From assembly GCA_016713535.1 (NCBI GenBank), contig JADJOY010000049.1:1-24176 (forward strand): 24,176 nucleotides of DNA, written 5' to 3'. The stretch comes from JADJOY01 sp016713535 [NCBI: Deltaproteobacteria bacterium]. Its GTDB lineage: Bacteria; JADJOY01. This document shows, piece by piece, positions 8,879-16,238 of this stretch; positions within the stretch are counted from its first letter, which is position 1; each line of letters begins with the position of its first letter. The notes below the pieces were generated by a model. It was not told the origin of the DNA, did no database searches, and worked only from the letters and a program-made list of their open reading frames with translations. The translations under genes and the position numbers were made by a program.

Positions 8879-8945
8879 CGGATGGGTATCGATGGATGGG
8901 CGGTCAAGCTTGGGCGACCGGCCCGAGCGGGGCCATCGCACGAAT

Positions 8946-8975
8946 GTCGAGGGGCCACCCGAGTGGCCCCTCGAC
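8946..8975 (-). terminator. 13-bp perfect stem-loop between VWA and NxxGxxAF genes
   Basis: GTCGAGGGGCCAC, loop CCGA, then GTGGCCCCTCGAC: a perfect 13-bp inverted repeat. It lies 70 bases after the stop of the VWA gene (9044) and 80 bases before the GTG of the NxxGxxAF gene, all on the minus strand. No T tract follows on the minus strand, so it is a hairpin with terminator or transcript-processing potential rather than a textbook intrinsic terminator. A direct ATGTCGAG/CTCGACAT pair just outside permits an alternative, slipped stem. Confidence 0.5.
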
Positions 8976-9043
8976 TCGACATGTTGCGGGTGTTGAAGGC
9001 GCGACGTGTGACCCGGATCACGCGGGGCGTCGCCGGACGCCAC

Positions 9044-10258
9044 TCACGGCGCGGACTCGTAAGCGAGGCCCTTCTTCGCGGCCTGCTCGCGCACCGTCTG
9101 CGCCACCTGCCCATCGAAAGAATCCTTGGCGCCGCTCGCCGCGAGCTTCGTGCGCTCCGCGGCGATCAGCTCGTCGCGCTGGCGCACCAGTTCGTTCACC
9201 TGACGCCCGAGGTCCGCGCGCTTGGCGGTCTGCTTCCGCACGTGGTCCTCGCGGGCCTCGGGCGTCATCGCGCGCAGGTCCGCGGGCAGATCGACGACCT
9301 TCACGTCCTCGAGCTTGGCCTTGCCCGTGAGCACGTCCGCCACCAGGTCGCCCTCGCCCGTGACCACCGCGCCCGAGGCGCCCGCCCGCGCCGCGAACGT
9401 CACCTTGTCGGCGGCCACGGCGGCGGGAGCGGCGGCGGCGACGCTCACCTTCTCCTCGACCTCCTTGCGGCGCCCGGCGTCGCCGTAGCCGATCGCGGTG
9501 GCGCCGAGCTCGCGCGAGAGGGTCGCGATCTTCTCGTCGAGTGGAGTGGACACGGCGACCATGTCGCCGCTCTGACCGAGCGCCACGAACTTCCCCTCGC
9601 CGCGGCGCGCGATCTCCTGCCAAATCCGCGCGGTCTCGCCGTCGGCGCCGCACTGGACCGTGTCCACGACGATGTCCTTCCTCACGGCCTCCTCCACCGT
9701 GCGGGCGTACGGGGTGTCCTGCACATAGTCCATGTGCGGCGGCGCGTCGCCGACCAGGAACACCAGCTTGAGGGTCTTGCGGTCGGCGCTCCACGTGAGC
9801 TTGTGGACCGCGTCCGCGAGCGCCTGGTTGACCGACTCGGGGCCGTCGCCACCGCCGTCGGCGGTGAACGAGCGCAGCTTGCCGTACACCGCGTCGAGGT
9901 CGGCGCTCAGGTCGTGGAGCTGGGTGACGTACGCGTCGCCGCGGTCGCGGTAAGCGACCAGCCCGATGCGGATCTCGGGAGTCGGTCTGGCGCTCACCAG
10001 CTCGTTGGCGCTCGACCAGATCTTGGACTTGGCGCCTTCGATGAGGCCTCCCATCGAGCCAGTCGTGTCGAGCACGAACGCCACCTCGATGCGCGGCTTC
10101 GCCGGCGCTGGCACCATCAGGGCGACGGGCGCGGGCGCTTCAGCCGGCGCGGACGCCGGCGACGACGGGGTCGTGGCGGCGAGGCCGACGGCCGCCGCCC
10201 CGAGGGCGACACCAGCGGCGAGAAAGCGCGTGACGTGCCGAGTGCGAGCGATCTTCAT
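9044..10258 (-). CDS. Exported von Willebrand factor A (VWA) domain protein
   Basis: 404 residues. An N-terminal signal or anchor helix (FLAAGVALGAAAVGLAATT) precedes an Ala/Pro linker and then a VWA domain from about residue 57. The MIDAS metal site starts with DTTGSMGG (64-71), the common D-x-T-x-S variant of DxSxS. Other VWA pieces are IRIGLVAYRDRGD, SFTADGGGDGPESVNQAL with the conserved Thr/Asp region, and LKLVFLVGDAPPHMDY. A C-terminal helical region rich in Lys/Arg/Glu (APKD-like, including RADLGRQVNELVRQRDELI) is probably coiled coil. ATG 10258 has GGAGGA with 4-base spacing. The gene follows the VIT-VWA gene by 57 bases on the same strand, with a nearly identical leader (CACGGAGGAA). 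VWA domains bind proteins through a metal ion; the partner here is unknown. Confidence 0.88.
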   Translation of the reverse strand: MKIARTRHVTRFLAAGVALGAAAVGLAATTPSSPASAPAEAPAPVALMVPAPAKPRIEVAFVLDTTGSMGGLIEGAKSKIWSSANELVSARPTPEIRIGLVAYRDRGDAYVTQLHDLSADLDAVYGKLRSFTADGGGDGPESVNQALADAVHKLTWSADRKTLKLVFLVGDAPPHMDYVQDTPYARTVEEAVRKDIVVDTVQCGADGETARIWQEIARRGEGKFVALGQSGDMVAVSTPLDEKIATLSRELGATAIGYGDAGRRKEVEEKVSVAAAAPAAVAADKVTFAARAGASGAVVTGEGDLVADVLTGKAKLEDVKVVDLPADLRAMTPEAREDHVRKQTAKRADLGRQVNELVRQRDELIAAERTKLAASGAKDSFDGQVAQTVREQAAKKGLAYESAP

Positions 10259-10315
10259 GAGTTCCTCCGTGAGTGACGTTCGGTGTTGGGAGAGCGCGAC
10301 GGACCGGCGATTGGT

Positions 10316-12616
10316 TCACCGCGATTCGTCGACGATCTCGAGGGTGCGGCCGTCGACGCGCACGAGCACCTCGCGGCCCAGCGCGAGCCACGCGCCGAGC
10401 TCTCGGTGCTCGCGCGCGATCGCGAAGTACTCGGGGGACCCGAACACGATGCGCTCGCGCGGATCGGCGCCGTGCTCGCTCAGCTCCGCGTCGATCCAGC
10501 GAGTGCCGTTTCGGTAGAAGGTCTTCCGCCCCACGGTGCGCTGGCGCTGGCCCTGCTCCTCCGCCCAGCGCAGCGACTGGCCGAGTGCCTCGGCGCCGTG
10601 GTCGTCGCTCGGCTGTGCCGCGAGCTCCCGTCGCACCTCGCGCTGGCGGACCCCCAGCTCGTCGAGGGACCCGGCGTCGCGCATCGCTCCCGCCACCTTC
10701 GAGCCCGCCACCGCCGCGGCGCCCGAGGGCGCGTTCCTGAAGACGTTGAAGTCCGCCTGCGGAGATCCCGACGATGCCGGCGGCGGCGCCACCGTCGCGA
10801 GTGGCGCGGGCACGTCCTTGCGGCGCTCGTCTTCCAGGACCAGGTACGACGTGTAGGGCGTGACCAGGCCATGGCGGCGCGCGAGCGCCGTGACCTCGTC
10901 GCGGAGCTCCGCGCTCTCGCCGCCGCGGCGGATCTCCTGCAGCAGGAACCCCACCCGCCGGGTGGCCCAGAGCTTGGGCAGGAACGGAGCCCCGGTGGCC
11001 GCGGCCGCCGGAAAGTCCACGACCTGCTCGACCACGCGCGCGGTCCCCGCCGCGCTGCCGGTCAGCTTCACCCGTGCCTTCCCGGATCCCGCGAATCGCC
11101 CCAGCACCACGAGCTGATCGCCGTGGAAGAGGTCCGGCAGCGCTCGGGGCTGCACCTTGGAGAAGCGCACTTCACCGCCGTCGACACCGAGCGCGAGCCC
11201 GGTGAGCGCCGGGCGCCCGATGCGAGCGGCAAACGACGCCACCTCGCGCTCGATGTCGCGCTGCGCACCCACGTACTGCGCCACGCCGCGTGTCGCCTCG
11301 GCGAGCCCGTCGAGGAGCCGCGTGTCGACGTCCTCGCCGACGCCGAACGCGAAGATCCGCGTGCCGCGCTCGCCGACGCGGGCACGCGCCGCGGCTACCA
11401 GCTCGAGCGCGTCGGTCTGACCCACCGTCGGCAAACCGTCGGTCACGAAGGCCACGATGCTCGGCCTGGAGACGGCCTCGGCGCCACGGGCTTCGATCGG
11501 CGCGAGGGCCCGAGACAGCGCCTCGCCGATCGCGGTGCCGCCCGCGGCCTCGAACGCGTCGACGAACGCGAGCGCGCGGGCGCGGTTGGCGTCGCTGGCC
11601 TCCACGAGCCCCGGAAAGAGCGGCTCGGCTTCGGTGCTGAACCGCACGACCTGGAAGCGGTCTCGCGACCGCAGCGTGCCGATCGCCTGACGCAACGCGC
11701 GGCGGAGCTGGTCGAGCTTGGCGCCCTTCATCGAGCCCGAGGTGTCGACGGCGAACACGACGTCCTTGGGGATCTCCTGGCCGGCTGGCGAAGCGGCGCA
11801 CGGCGAGGCGAGCAGCGCGAAGTAGCCCTCGTCGGTGGCGCTCTCGCGATAGGTCAGCACGCTCAACCCCACCGCCGCGCTGGCGTCGAGGTCGTAGAAG
11901 AGGCGGAAGGCCGTGTCCGGACGCGCGTGGCTCTGCTCGAAGCCCACCAGCGCCTCGAGCTCACCGCTGCGCTTCACCTCCACGGCGTGGGTCGGCGACC
12001 AGATCGCCTTGAGCGGGGTCTTGCTCTCGACGTGCACCGTCACCGACACCGAGTCGATGGGTGCCGCGCTCAGCTTCTCGGTGTCGAGCGGGTACTCGTA
12101 GTCGACCGTGCCGCCGTCGCGCCGCAGCACCTGCGTGTAGGCGAGGCGGATGCGCTTGGTGGAGTGCGGCTCGATCGGGAAGACGTGGACCCGGAAGGCA
12201 CCTCGCTCGCCGTACTCGAGAAGCGCGGGGTCGCGCATGCGGCGCACGATGTCCTCGTAGATCCGGCGCGCCTCGGCGGCGTCGACCAGCTCCGCCTTCT
12301 GCTCGCGGCCGTCGATCTCCATCGTGAAGCGGTCCACGGCGGCGGCGACCGGGATCGGGAAGAAGTAGTCACCCTCGAGGCGCTGCTCGCCCGGGTTGCG
12401 GAACACCTGCTCGACCTCGGTGATCGCCACCTGATCGCGGATCGCGACCTTCACGTGGTGCGACTGGATCTCGAGCGGCGCGAAGGGCGGGTGCCCGGGC
12501 GGAACGACCCCGGGCTGCGTGACGACGATGAAGCCATCGGCGCTCGCGGTGCCTGGCGCGCCCGCGAGCGCGGCCAGGATCGCGAGCGCCACCAGGGCGC
12601 GCGTGCGACCGAACAT
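10316..12616 (-). CDS. VIT domain plus VWA domain protein (inter-alpha-trypsin inhibitor heavy-chain-like)
   Basis: 766 residues from ATG 12616, chosen because GGAGGA lies 3 bases upstream and a signal peptide follows (ALVALAILAALAGAPGTASA). A VIT domain spans about residues 45-165, with VKVAIRDQVAITEVEQVFRN, LEGDYFFPIPVAAAVDRFTM and the AEARRIYEDIVRRMRDPALL motif. A VWA domain spans about 284-460 with a full MIDAS: VFAVDTSGSMKGAKL (DxSxS at 291-295), GGTAIGEAL and FVTDGLP (TDG 392-394). The C-terminal third has GLVTPYTSYLVLEDE, typical of bacterial VIT-VWA proteins, then a Pro/Ala linker and a final domain ending in FGSPEYFAIAREHRELGAWL. Such proteins are secreted and likely mediate envelope or extracellular protein contacts. 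First gene of the minus-strand cluster with a second VWA protein and a NxxGxxAF protein. Confidence 0.92.
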   Translation of the reverse strand: MFGRTRALVALAILAALAGAPGTASADGFIVVTQPGVVPPGHPPFAPLEIQSHHVKVAIRDQVAITEVEQVFRNPGEQRLEGDYFFPIPVAAAVDRFTMEIDGREQKAELVDAAEARRIYEDIVRRMRDPALLEYGERGAFRVHVFPIEPHSTKRIRLAYTQVLRRDGGTVDYEYPLDTEKLSAAPIDSVSVTVHVESKTPLKAIWSPTHAVEVKRSGELEALVGFEQSHARPDTAFRLFYDLDASAAVGLSVLTYRESATDEGYFALLASPCAASPAGQEIPKDVVFAVDTSGSMKGAKLDQLRRALRQAIGTLRSRDRFQVVRFSTEAEPLFPGLVEASDANRARALAFVDAFEAAGGTAIGEALSRALAPIEARGAEAVSRPSIVAFVTDGLPTVGQTDALELVAAARARVGERGTRIFAFGVGEDVDTRLLDGLAEATRGVAQYVGAQRDIEREVASFAARIGRPALTGLALGVDGGEVRFSKVQPRALPDLFHGDQLVVLGRFAGSGKARVKLTGSAAGTARVVEQVVDFPAAAATGAPFLPKLWATRRVGFLLQEIRRGGESAELRDEVTALARRHGLVTPYTSYLVLEDERRKDVPAPLATVAPPPASSGSPQADFNVFRNAPSGAAAVAGSKVAGAMRDAGSLDELGVRQREVRRELAAQPSDDHGAEALGQSLRWAEEQGQRQRTVGRKTFYRNGTRWIDAELSEHGADPRERIVFGSPEYFAIAREHRELGAWLALGREVLVRVDGRTLEIVDESR

Positions 12617-12706
12617 GATTCCTCCGTGCGCGAGCGGGCACGGGTCCGTCCCCACGGACGGCCGACCCGACGTCGCGCACCGGAAGCGCCCTCGCGCCGC
12701 GAAAGG

Positions 12707-12735
12707 TTCACCGCGCCGCACCGGGTTGCTACGAT
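12707..12735 (+). promoter_or_regulatory. Candidate sigma70-type promoter for the lipoprotein at 12771
   Basis: TTCACC (4 of 6 matches to TTGACA), a 17-base spacer and TACGAT (4 of 6 to TATAAT) lie 35 bases before ATG 12771, in the 154-base region between divergent genes. It is a moderate match in GC-rich DNA and has no experimental support. The opposite-strand promoter of the VIT-VWA gene must lie in the same region; a small hairpin GTCCGT-CCCC-ACGGAC at 12644-12659 falls in that gene's leader. Confidence 0.3.
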
Positions 12736-12770
12736 CGAACACCGGCCGCTCCCTCGCCCGGCACCCACGG

Positions 12771-13699
12771 ATGGCTCCCAGACACGGTGCGCTCGCGTTG
12801 CTGGTGGTGCTCGGCATCACGCTGGCCGTCGCGGGGTGCGAACGCCTGGCGAAGCGCGACCGCGACCGCTTCACGGGCGCGCGGGCCCACTTCGCCGACG
12901 CCCGCCGGCTCGCGGCCGAAGGGCACTTCGAGGAGGCGACGCGACGTGGTGCGAGACCACCAACCTCCTCACCCGGATCCGCGCCGAGCGCCTCGCGAGG
13001 GTGGGCGGGTCCGAGCTCCCCGACGGCCCGGAGCTCGCCGGTCGCAGTGCCCGTGGCTGGGAAGAGCACTGGACGGCGGAGCTGAAGCAGACCCTCGAGG
13101 ATCACTTCGACGCCTACCGCGACGCTGCGGCGGCCGGCACCCTCGACTGGGGCGAGGCCCGCGCGTTCCTGCTCGGCCATCGCGGCAACGAGCTGGAGCA
13201 GCGCTGGACCGCGACCGTCACCGAGATCGATCGAGCCCACGCCCGGCGCGACGCGGATCGCTACCACTTCGAGTGCATCGATCCGGCCGAGACCGGCTAC
13301 TGTTCCGCGGTTCAGGCGGCGCTCACCCCCAAGGCCGCGCGTCCGCTCTCGAGCGAGGCCTACCTCTCGGGCGGCGAGCACGCCGAAGCGTTCGGGACGG
13401 TGCGCGTCGCGATCGAGATCCGCGACTTTCAAGGGTTTCGCTGGAGCGATGACGCCGACACGCCGAGCGTCCGAGCGCGTTTCCAGCTTCCCAGGCGGCT
13501 CGACCTGGTGCTCGAGGTCACCACCCATCGCGGCCGTTCGAGCAGGGACGGCGAGCGACGGCTCTCGGTCACCGCGCCCTCCCTCGACCAGGTGTACGCC
13601 GGAGGCCTCGACACCACCACCGAGGCGCGGGTGACGCTGCTCCGGGGCCGGATGAGCTCCGAGCTCGCGAACCTCGCGGCGCAGACGGTCACGCCGTGA
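12771..13699 (+). CDS. Lipoprotein of unknown function, one frameshift
   Basis: ATG 12771 begins a lipoprotein signal (ALALLVVLGITLAVAGC, lipidated Cys at residue 23) followed by charged helix (ERLAKRDRDRFTGARAHFAD). Near 12945, in GACGCGACGTGG, sense moves to another frame by loss of one base and continues as CETTNLLTRIRAERLARVGG to the TGA at 13697-13699. The body is about 300 residues: a helical N-half (WTAELKQTLEDHFDAYRDAA, RGNELEQRWTATVTEIDRAH), then a segment FECIDPAETGYCSAVQAAL with two Cys, and a beta-rich C-terminal half (RVAIEIRDFQGFRWSD, RLDLVLEVTTHRGRSSRDGE, ARVTLLRGRMSSELANL). No family recognised. The 3' end overlaps the convergent membrane-protein gene by 11 bases. Confidence 0.65.
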
Positions 13700-14288
13700 A
13701 CCCCGCGCCGGCTCCCGAGGTGGCTCCCGGTGCGGAGCGGGCGCGCAGCCGCAACGCGGCCGGATAGAAGATCAGCACTCCGGCGAACCACATGAGCTGC
13801 GGCACCAGCGTGATCGAGTGCCCGCGGAACGCGAAGAGCGGGGGGTTCCACGCCGCCGGCACGTACGTCCAGCCGGCGGTGCCGGTCGCGAGCAGTTCGA
13901 TCCCGAGCTCCTGGAGCTGCCCCCACGAGAGCAACACCGTGAGGTCGCGCGCCGAGAAGCTCGCGAAGACCGGCCCCGGGCCGAGCGCTCGCACCAGCGC
14001 CACCCCGGCGAGGAAGAGCCCGCCGTCCCACAGGGTGTGGCTCACGATGATCACGGGGAACGGGTACGGCGGGGGCGACAAGAACTGGAAGATCCGCGCC
14101 ACACCGAGCCCGTCGAGGGCCGAGAGCGGGATCTCCCACATGAGCCCCACCGCGCAGCCGAGGGCAAAGAGTCGCGCCGTCAAGAACGACATGCGCCGCG
14201 CGGCGACGAACGCGGCCACGGCGGCGAGAATGCCGGCGGCGATCGCGACGTCGATCCACCAGAAGTGGGCGGCGATCCAGGCGCTCAT
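13689..14288 (-). CDS. Polytopic membrane protein, unknown function
   Basis: 199 residues with about five hydrophobic segments: IDVAIAAGILAAVAAFVA, LFALGCAVGLMWEIPL, YPFPVIIVSHTLWDGGLFLA, DLTVLLSWGQLQELGIELL and HSITLVPQLMWFAGVLIFY. Polar residues inside or beside the segments (W49/E50-like MWEIP, SHTLWDGG, WGQLQELG) suggest a buried functional site, but no family is recognised. The gene is convergent with the lipoprotein gene (11-base tail overlap) and divergent from the RGG-repeat protein, with 95 bases between the two start codons. ATG 14288 has no strong ribosome site, so the start is provisional; the N-terminus MSAWIAAHFWWID leads straight into the first helix, as expected. Confidence 0.7.
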   Translation of the reverse strand: MSAWIAAHFWWIDVAIAAGILAAVAAFVAARRMSFLTARLFALGCAVGLMWEIPLSALDGLGVARIFQFLSPPPYPFPVIIVSHTLWDGGLFLAGVALVRALGPGPVFASFSARDLTVLLSWGQLQELGIELLATGTAGWTYVPAAWNPPLFAFRGHSITLVPQLMWFAGVLIFYPAALRLRARSAPGATSGAGAGFTA

Positions 14289-14383
14289 CGAGGGCGAGCG
14301 TAGCGCGTCGCACGTGGCCGGCTGGCTTCCCGTTTCGGCGCGGGGCTGCTTTTCGCGCGCGGGTGGATTATGAAGCGACGATC

Positions 14384-15316
14384 ATGAAGACGCTCACCGA
14401 GTTCTCGCCGATCCTGTTGCGCCGCGGTGCCGAGGTTCGCTCCGCCAAGTCCGCCGAAGGCCTGGAGGGCGACGCCCTCGCCGAAGCGGTCGCCTCCGAG
14501 CTCGCGATCCCCGCCGAGCGCACCGCACGCCTGCTCGAGGCGCTCGAGGTCGTCGGCGACCTGGGCGCGATCCGGCTGGTGCGGGTGTTCCAGGGCGAGA
14601 GCGGGCCGCCGGGCTCGATCGCACGGGGCGAGTTCCACTACGTGCTGGATCGTGTGTCGTCGGGGCCGCGCCGTGATCGCGACACCCGCGGCGGGCGCGG
14701 CGGCGGGCGCGGCGATCGTCCGGGACGCGGCGGCGGGCCGGGGCGGGGCGGCGACCGCGGTGGTCCTCCCGGCGGCGGACGCGGCGATCGCCCCTTCGGC
14801 GAGCGTGCCGATCGCGGTCCACGCGGCGACATCCCTCGCGCCGGCGAAGGGTGGCAGCTCACCTCCGCACCGCGCGAGCCACGCGCACCGGGAGGCGACC
14901 ACGACCGCAGCGGACGCCCGCCGCGCGGCGGACGTCCAGGCCCCGGCGGGCCTCCCCGCGGGCCGCGCCTCGGGCCGGACGGCAAGCCTCTACCGCCGCG
15001 TGGGCCGCGCCTCGGTCCCGACGGCAAGCCGCTACCGCCGCGCGGGCCGCGTCCCGGCGCGGATGGCAAACCGCTACCGCCGCGCCCCCCACGGGGTCCT
15101 CGTCTCGGTCCCGACGGCAAGCCGCTCCCACCGCGCTGGCCCGACGCCAACGGCAACGGCCCCGACGGCAAGCCCTGGCGCGGTGGACGCCGGGGCCCTC
15201 CGCCGCAGGCTGGTGCGGGTGCACCGCCCCCACCGGTGCAGCCGGAATCGAGCGCGGCCCCGGTGGCCGAGCCGCCCCCGCCCGCGCCGAAGTCCGATAC
15301 GCCCGAGCAGAGCTGA
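14384..15316 (+). CDS. RGG-box and GPDGKPLPPR tandem-repeat protein, likely disordered
   Basis: 310 residues from ATG 14384 (GTG 14363 in frame would add seven residues). Residues 1 to about 94 form a compact helical and beta segment (MKTLTEFSPILLRRGAEVRS, ELAIPAERTARLLEALEVVG, DLGAIRLVRVFQGESG, GEFHYVLDRV). Then comes an RGG/GRGD region (TRGGRGGGRGDRPGRGGGPG and similar), followed by four near-perfect 14-residue repeats of GPRLGPDGKPLPPR (14960-15136) and a degenerate fifth unit (NGPDGKPWRGG), and a Pro/Ala/Glu tail ending PKSDTPEQS. RGG boxes bind RNA or DNA in many proteins, so a nucleic-acid-binding, condensate-forming role is possible; this is inference. No signal peptide is seen, so it is probably cytoplasmic. 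Base composition is G/C-extreme, which also creates long false frames on the other strand. A strong stem-loop follows directly after the stop. Confidence 0.75.
   Translation: MKTLTEFSPILLRRGAEVRSAKSAEGLEGDALAEAVASELAIPAERTARLLEALEVVGDLGAIRLVRVFQGESGPPGSIARGEFHYVLDRVSSGPRRDRDTRGGRGGGRGDRPGRGGGPGRGGDRGGPPGGGRGDRPFGERADRGPRGDIPRAGEGWQLTSAPREPRAPGGDHDRSGRPPRGGRPGPGGPPRGPRLGPDGKPLPPRGPRLGPDGKPLPPRGPRPGADGKPLPPRPPRGPRLGPDGKPLPPRWPDANGNGPDGKPWRGGRRGPPPQAGAGAPPPPVQPESSAAPVAEPPPPAPKSDTPEQS
14960..15136 (+). repeat. Four 42-bp tandem repeats encoding GPRLGPDGKPLPPR
   Basis: Copies at 14960-15001, 15002-15043, 15044-15085 and 15095-15136; a 9-base insert (Pro-Pro-Arg) separates the third and fourth. 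Copy 3 differs most (GPRPGADGKPLPPR). Synonymous differences (for example CCTCTA, CCGCTA, CCGCTC for Pro-Leu) show that the repeats are diverging at DNA level while the peptide is kept, arguing for selection on the protein repeat. Confidence 0.9.
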
Positions 15317-15340
15317 CGCTGGCGAGACCGCTCGCCAGCG
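15317..15340 (+). terminator. Stem-loop directly after the RGG-repeat gene
   Basis: CGCTGGCGAG, loop ACCG, CTCGCCAGCG: a perfect 10-bp stem starting at the base after the stop codon. No T run follows. Its position makes a transcription terminator or 3'-end-protecting hairpin the most likely role. Confidence 0.6.
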
Positions 15341-15702
15341 CTGCGCGACCGGTCCCACCGCCGCCGCCGCGTCTCGGAACGTCGCGACAGTCCCGTTCGG
15401 TGCGTCGCTAGACGCTGCCGCACGCTCGACGCGCGACACGCTCCCGGAGCCGCGGCTCCGGACGTGCAGATTCGACGCGCCGAGGGTTCAAACCGCGCGG
15501 ATTCCATGAGTGCGCGCGTCGCCGCGCGCGCCTCCGCGGGAGCGGCGAGCTCGACCTGCCGCGCCTGGCACCGCGCAGAGTCGATGGGCGTTGGCCTTGC
15601 ACAGGCACTCGCCTCGTTCGTCGCGCTGCGACGAACGAGGCGACACCCTCACGACCATCACCCGCGCCGACGGCTCATCAGGCCGCGGTGAGGAGGATCG
15701 AC
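15341..15702. other. Intergenic region with two further palindromes
   Basis: About 360 bases with no convincing gene. It holds an 18-base perfect palindrome at 15444-15461 (CCGGAGCCGCGGCTCCGG) and a 16-bp perfect stem-loop at 15609-15643. The rest is GC-rich without an obvious promoter. It should contain the promoter and leader of the Gly/Ser-rich secreted protein at 15703. Confidence 0.5.
15609..15643 (+). promoter_or_regulatory. 16-bp perfect stem-loop upstream of the Gly/Ser-rich protein gene
   Basis: TCGCCTCGTTCGTCGC, loop GCT, GCGACGAACGAGGCGA. It lies 60 bases before ATG 15703 and 290 bases after the previous stop codon, so it is not placed as a simple terminator of the upstream gene. 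It may be a leader hairpin, an attenuator, the end of a small RNA, or a dispersed palindromic repeat. Confidence 0.45.
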
Positions 15703-16200
15703 ATGCGTACCTGGATCGGACTCGGACTGTGCGTAGCGCTCGCGGGAACGCCGGCCTTCGCAATGGGAAAGAAGAACAAAGACGTGAACGACGGGAACCC
15801 GAAGAACGACGCCACGTCGAACTCTGGTTCGAGCTACGGCGGCAGCGGGAGCTCGAAGACCGACCCGCCCAACTCGAGCGACTCGACGGGCACCACCCAT
15901 CCGAGCCACTCGGGCACGAACGACATGCATCCGACCGGCACGCCTTCCGGTAGCACGACCAGCCCATCGACGAGCGGGACCTCGCCCTCGGGCACCTCGG
16001 GCCGCGGGAGCGGCTCGTACGACGGGACCAACACCCCGAGCGGCACGGCCACCGGCACCGGTTCGACCGGGGGTATGAGCGGCACGGGCACCTCCGGGAG
16101 CGGATCCGGCGCGATGGGGAACGGTCCGGGACCGTCGGGGAGCGGCGCGGGGACCAGCGGCACCTCCGGCAGTGGCAGCGGCTCCGGCGGCGGGCGCTGA
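15703..16200 (+). CDS. Secreted Gly/Ser/Thr-rich low-complexity protein
   Basis: ATG 15703 has AGGAGG at 15691-15696 with 6-base spacing. A signal peptide (RTWIGLGLCVALAGTPAFA, cleavage about residue 20) is followed by MGKKNKDVNDGNPKND and then about 135 residues made almost only of Gly, Ser, Thr, Pro and Asn, with loose repeats such as SGTSPSGTSGRGSGSYDG and SGTGTSGSGSGAMGNGPGPS. There are no Cys and no hydrophobic segment after the signal. Such sequence is disordered and could be a surface, matrix or spore-coat-like protein, or a secreted adhesive filler; I see no catalytic motif. 165 residues in total. The recQ-like gene starts 38 bases downstream, but a functional link is not implied. Confidence 0.75.
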   Translation: MRTWIGLGLCVALAGTPAFAMGKKNKDVNDGNPKNDATSNSGSSYGGSGSSKTDPPNSSDSTGTTHPSHSGTNDMHPTGTPSGSTTSPSTSGTSPSGTSGRGSGSYDGTNTPSGTATGTGSTGGMSGTGTSGSGSGAMGNGPGPSGSGAGTSGTSGSGSGSGGGR

Positions 16201-16238
16201 GGCAACGACAGGACGACGCGACTCCGGCGGATCGCGCC

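Noticed and set aside
10283-12770. Very long plus-strand open frame before the lipoprotein gene
   Set aside because: It is the mirror of the VIT-VWA gene on the minus strand, whose domain motifs, signal peptide and ribosome site are clear.
14960-15136. CRISPR-like array
   Set aside because: The repeats are contiguous 42-bp coding units without spacers.
15444-15461. 18-base perfect palindrome as an operator
   Set aside because: Palindromes of pure GC character are expected by chance in such DNA; no second copy or nearby promoter supports an operator.
15484-15505. GGTTCAAACC, resembling a tRNA T-loop
   Set aside because: No paired T stem, anticodon arm or acceptor stem can be drawn around it on either strand.
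14638-15507. Long open frame on the minus strand across the RGG-repeat gene
   Set aside because: It is Arg/Gly/Pro-rich in a monotonous way, lacks a ribosome site, and mirrors the GC-extreme plus-strand repeats; the plus-strand protein has the folded N-domain.
15585-15610. TTGGCC...TTGC as a sigma-54 promoter
   Set aside because: The GG and GC elements do not have the fixed spacing required for sigma-54.
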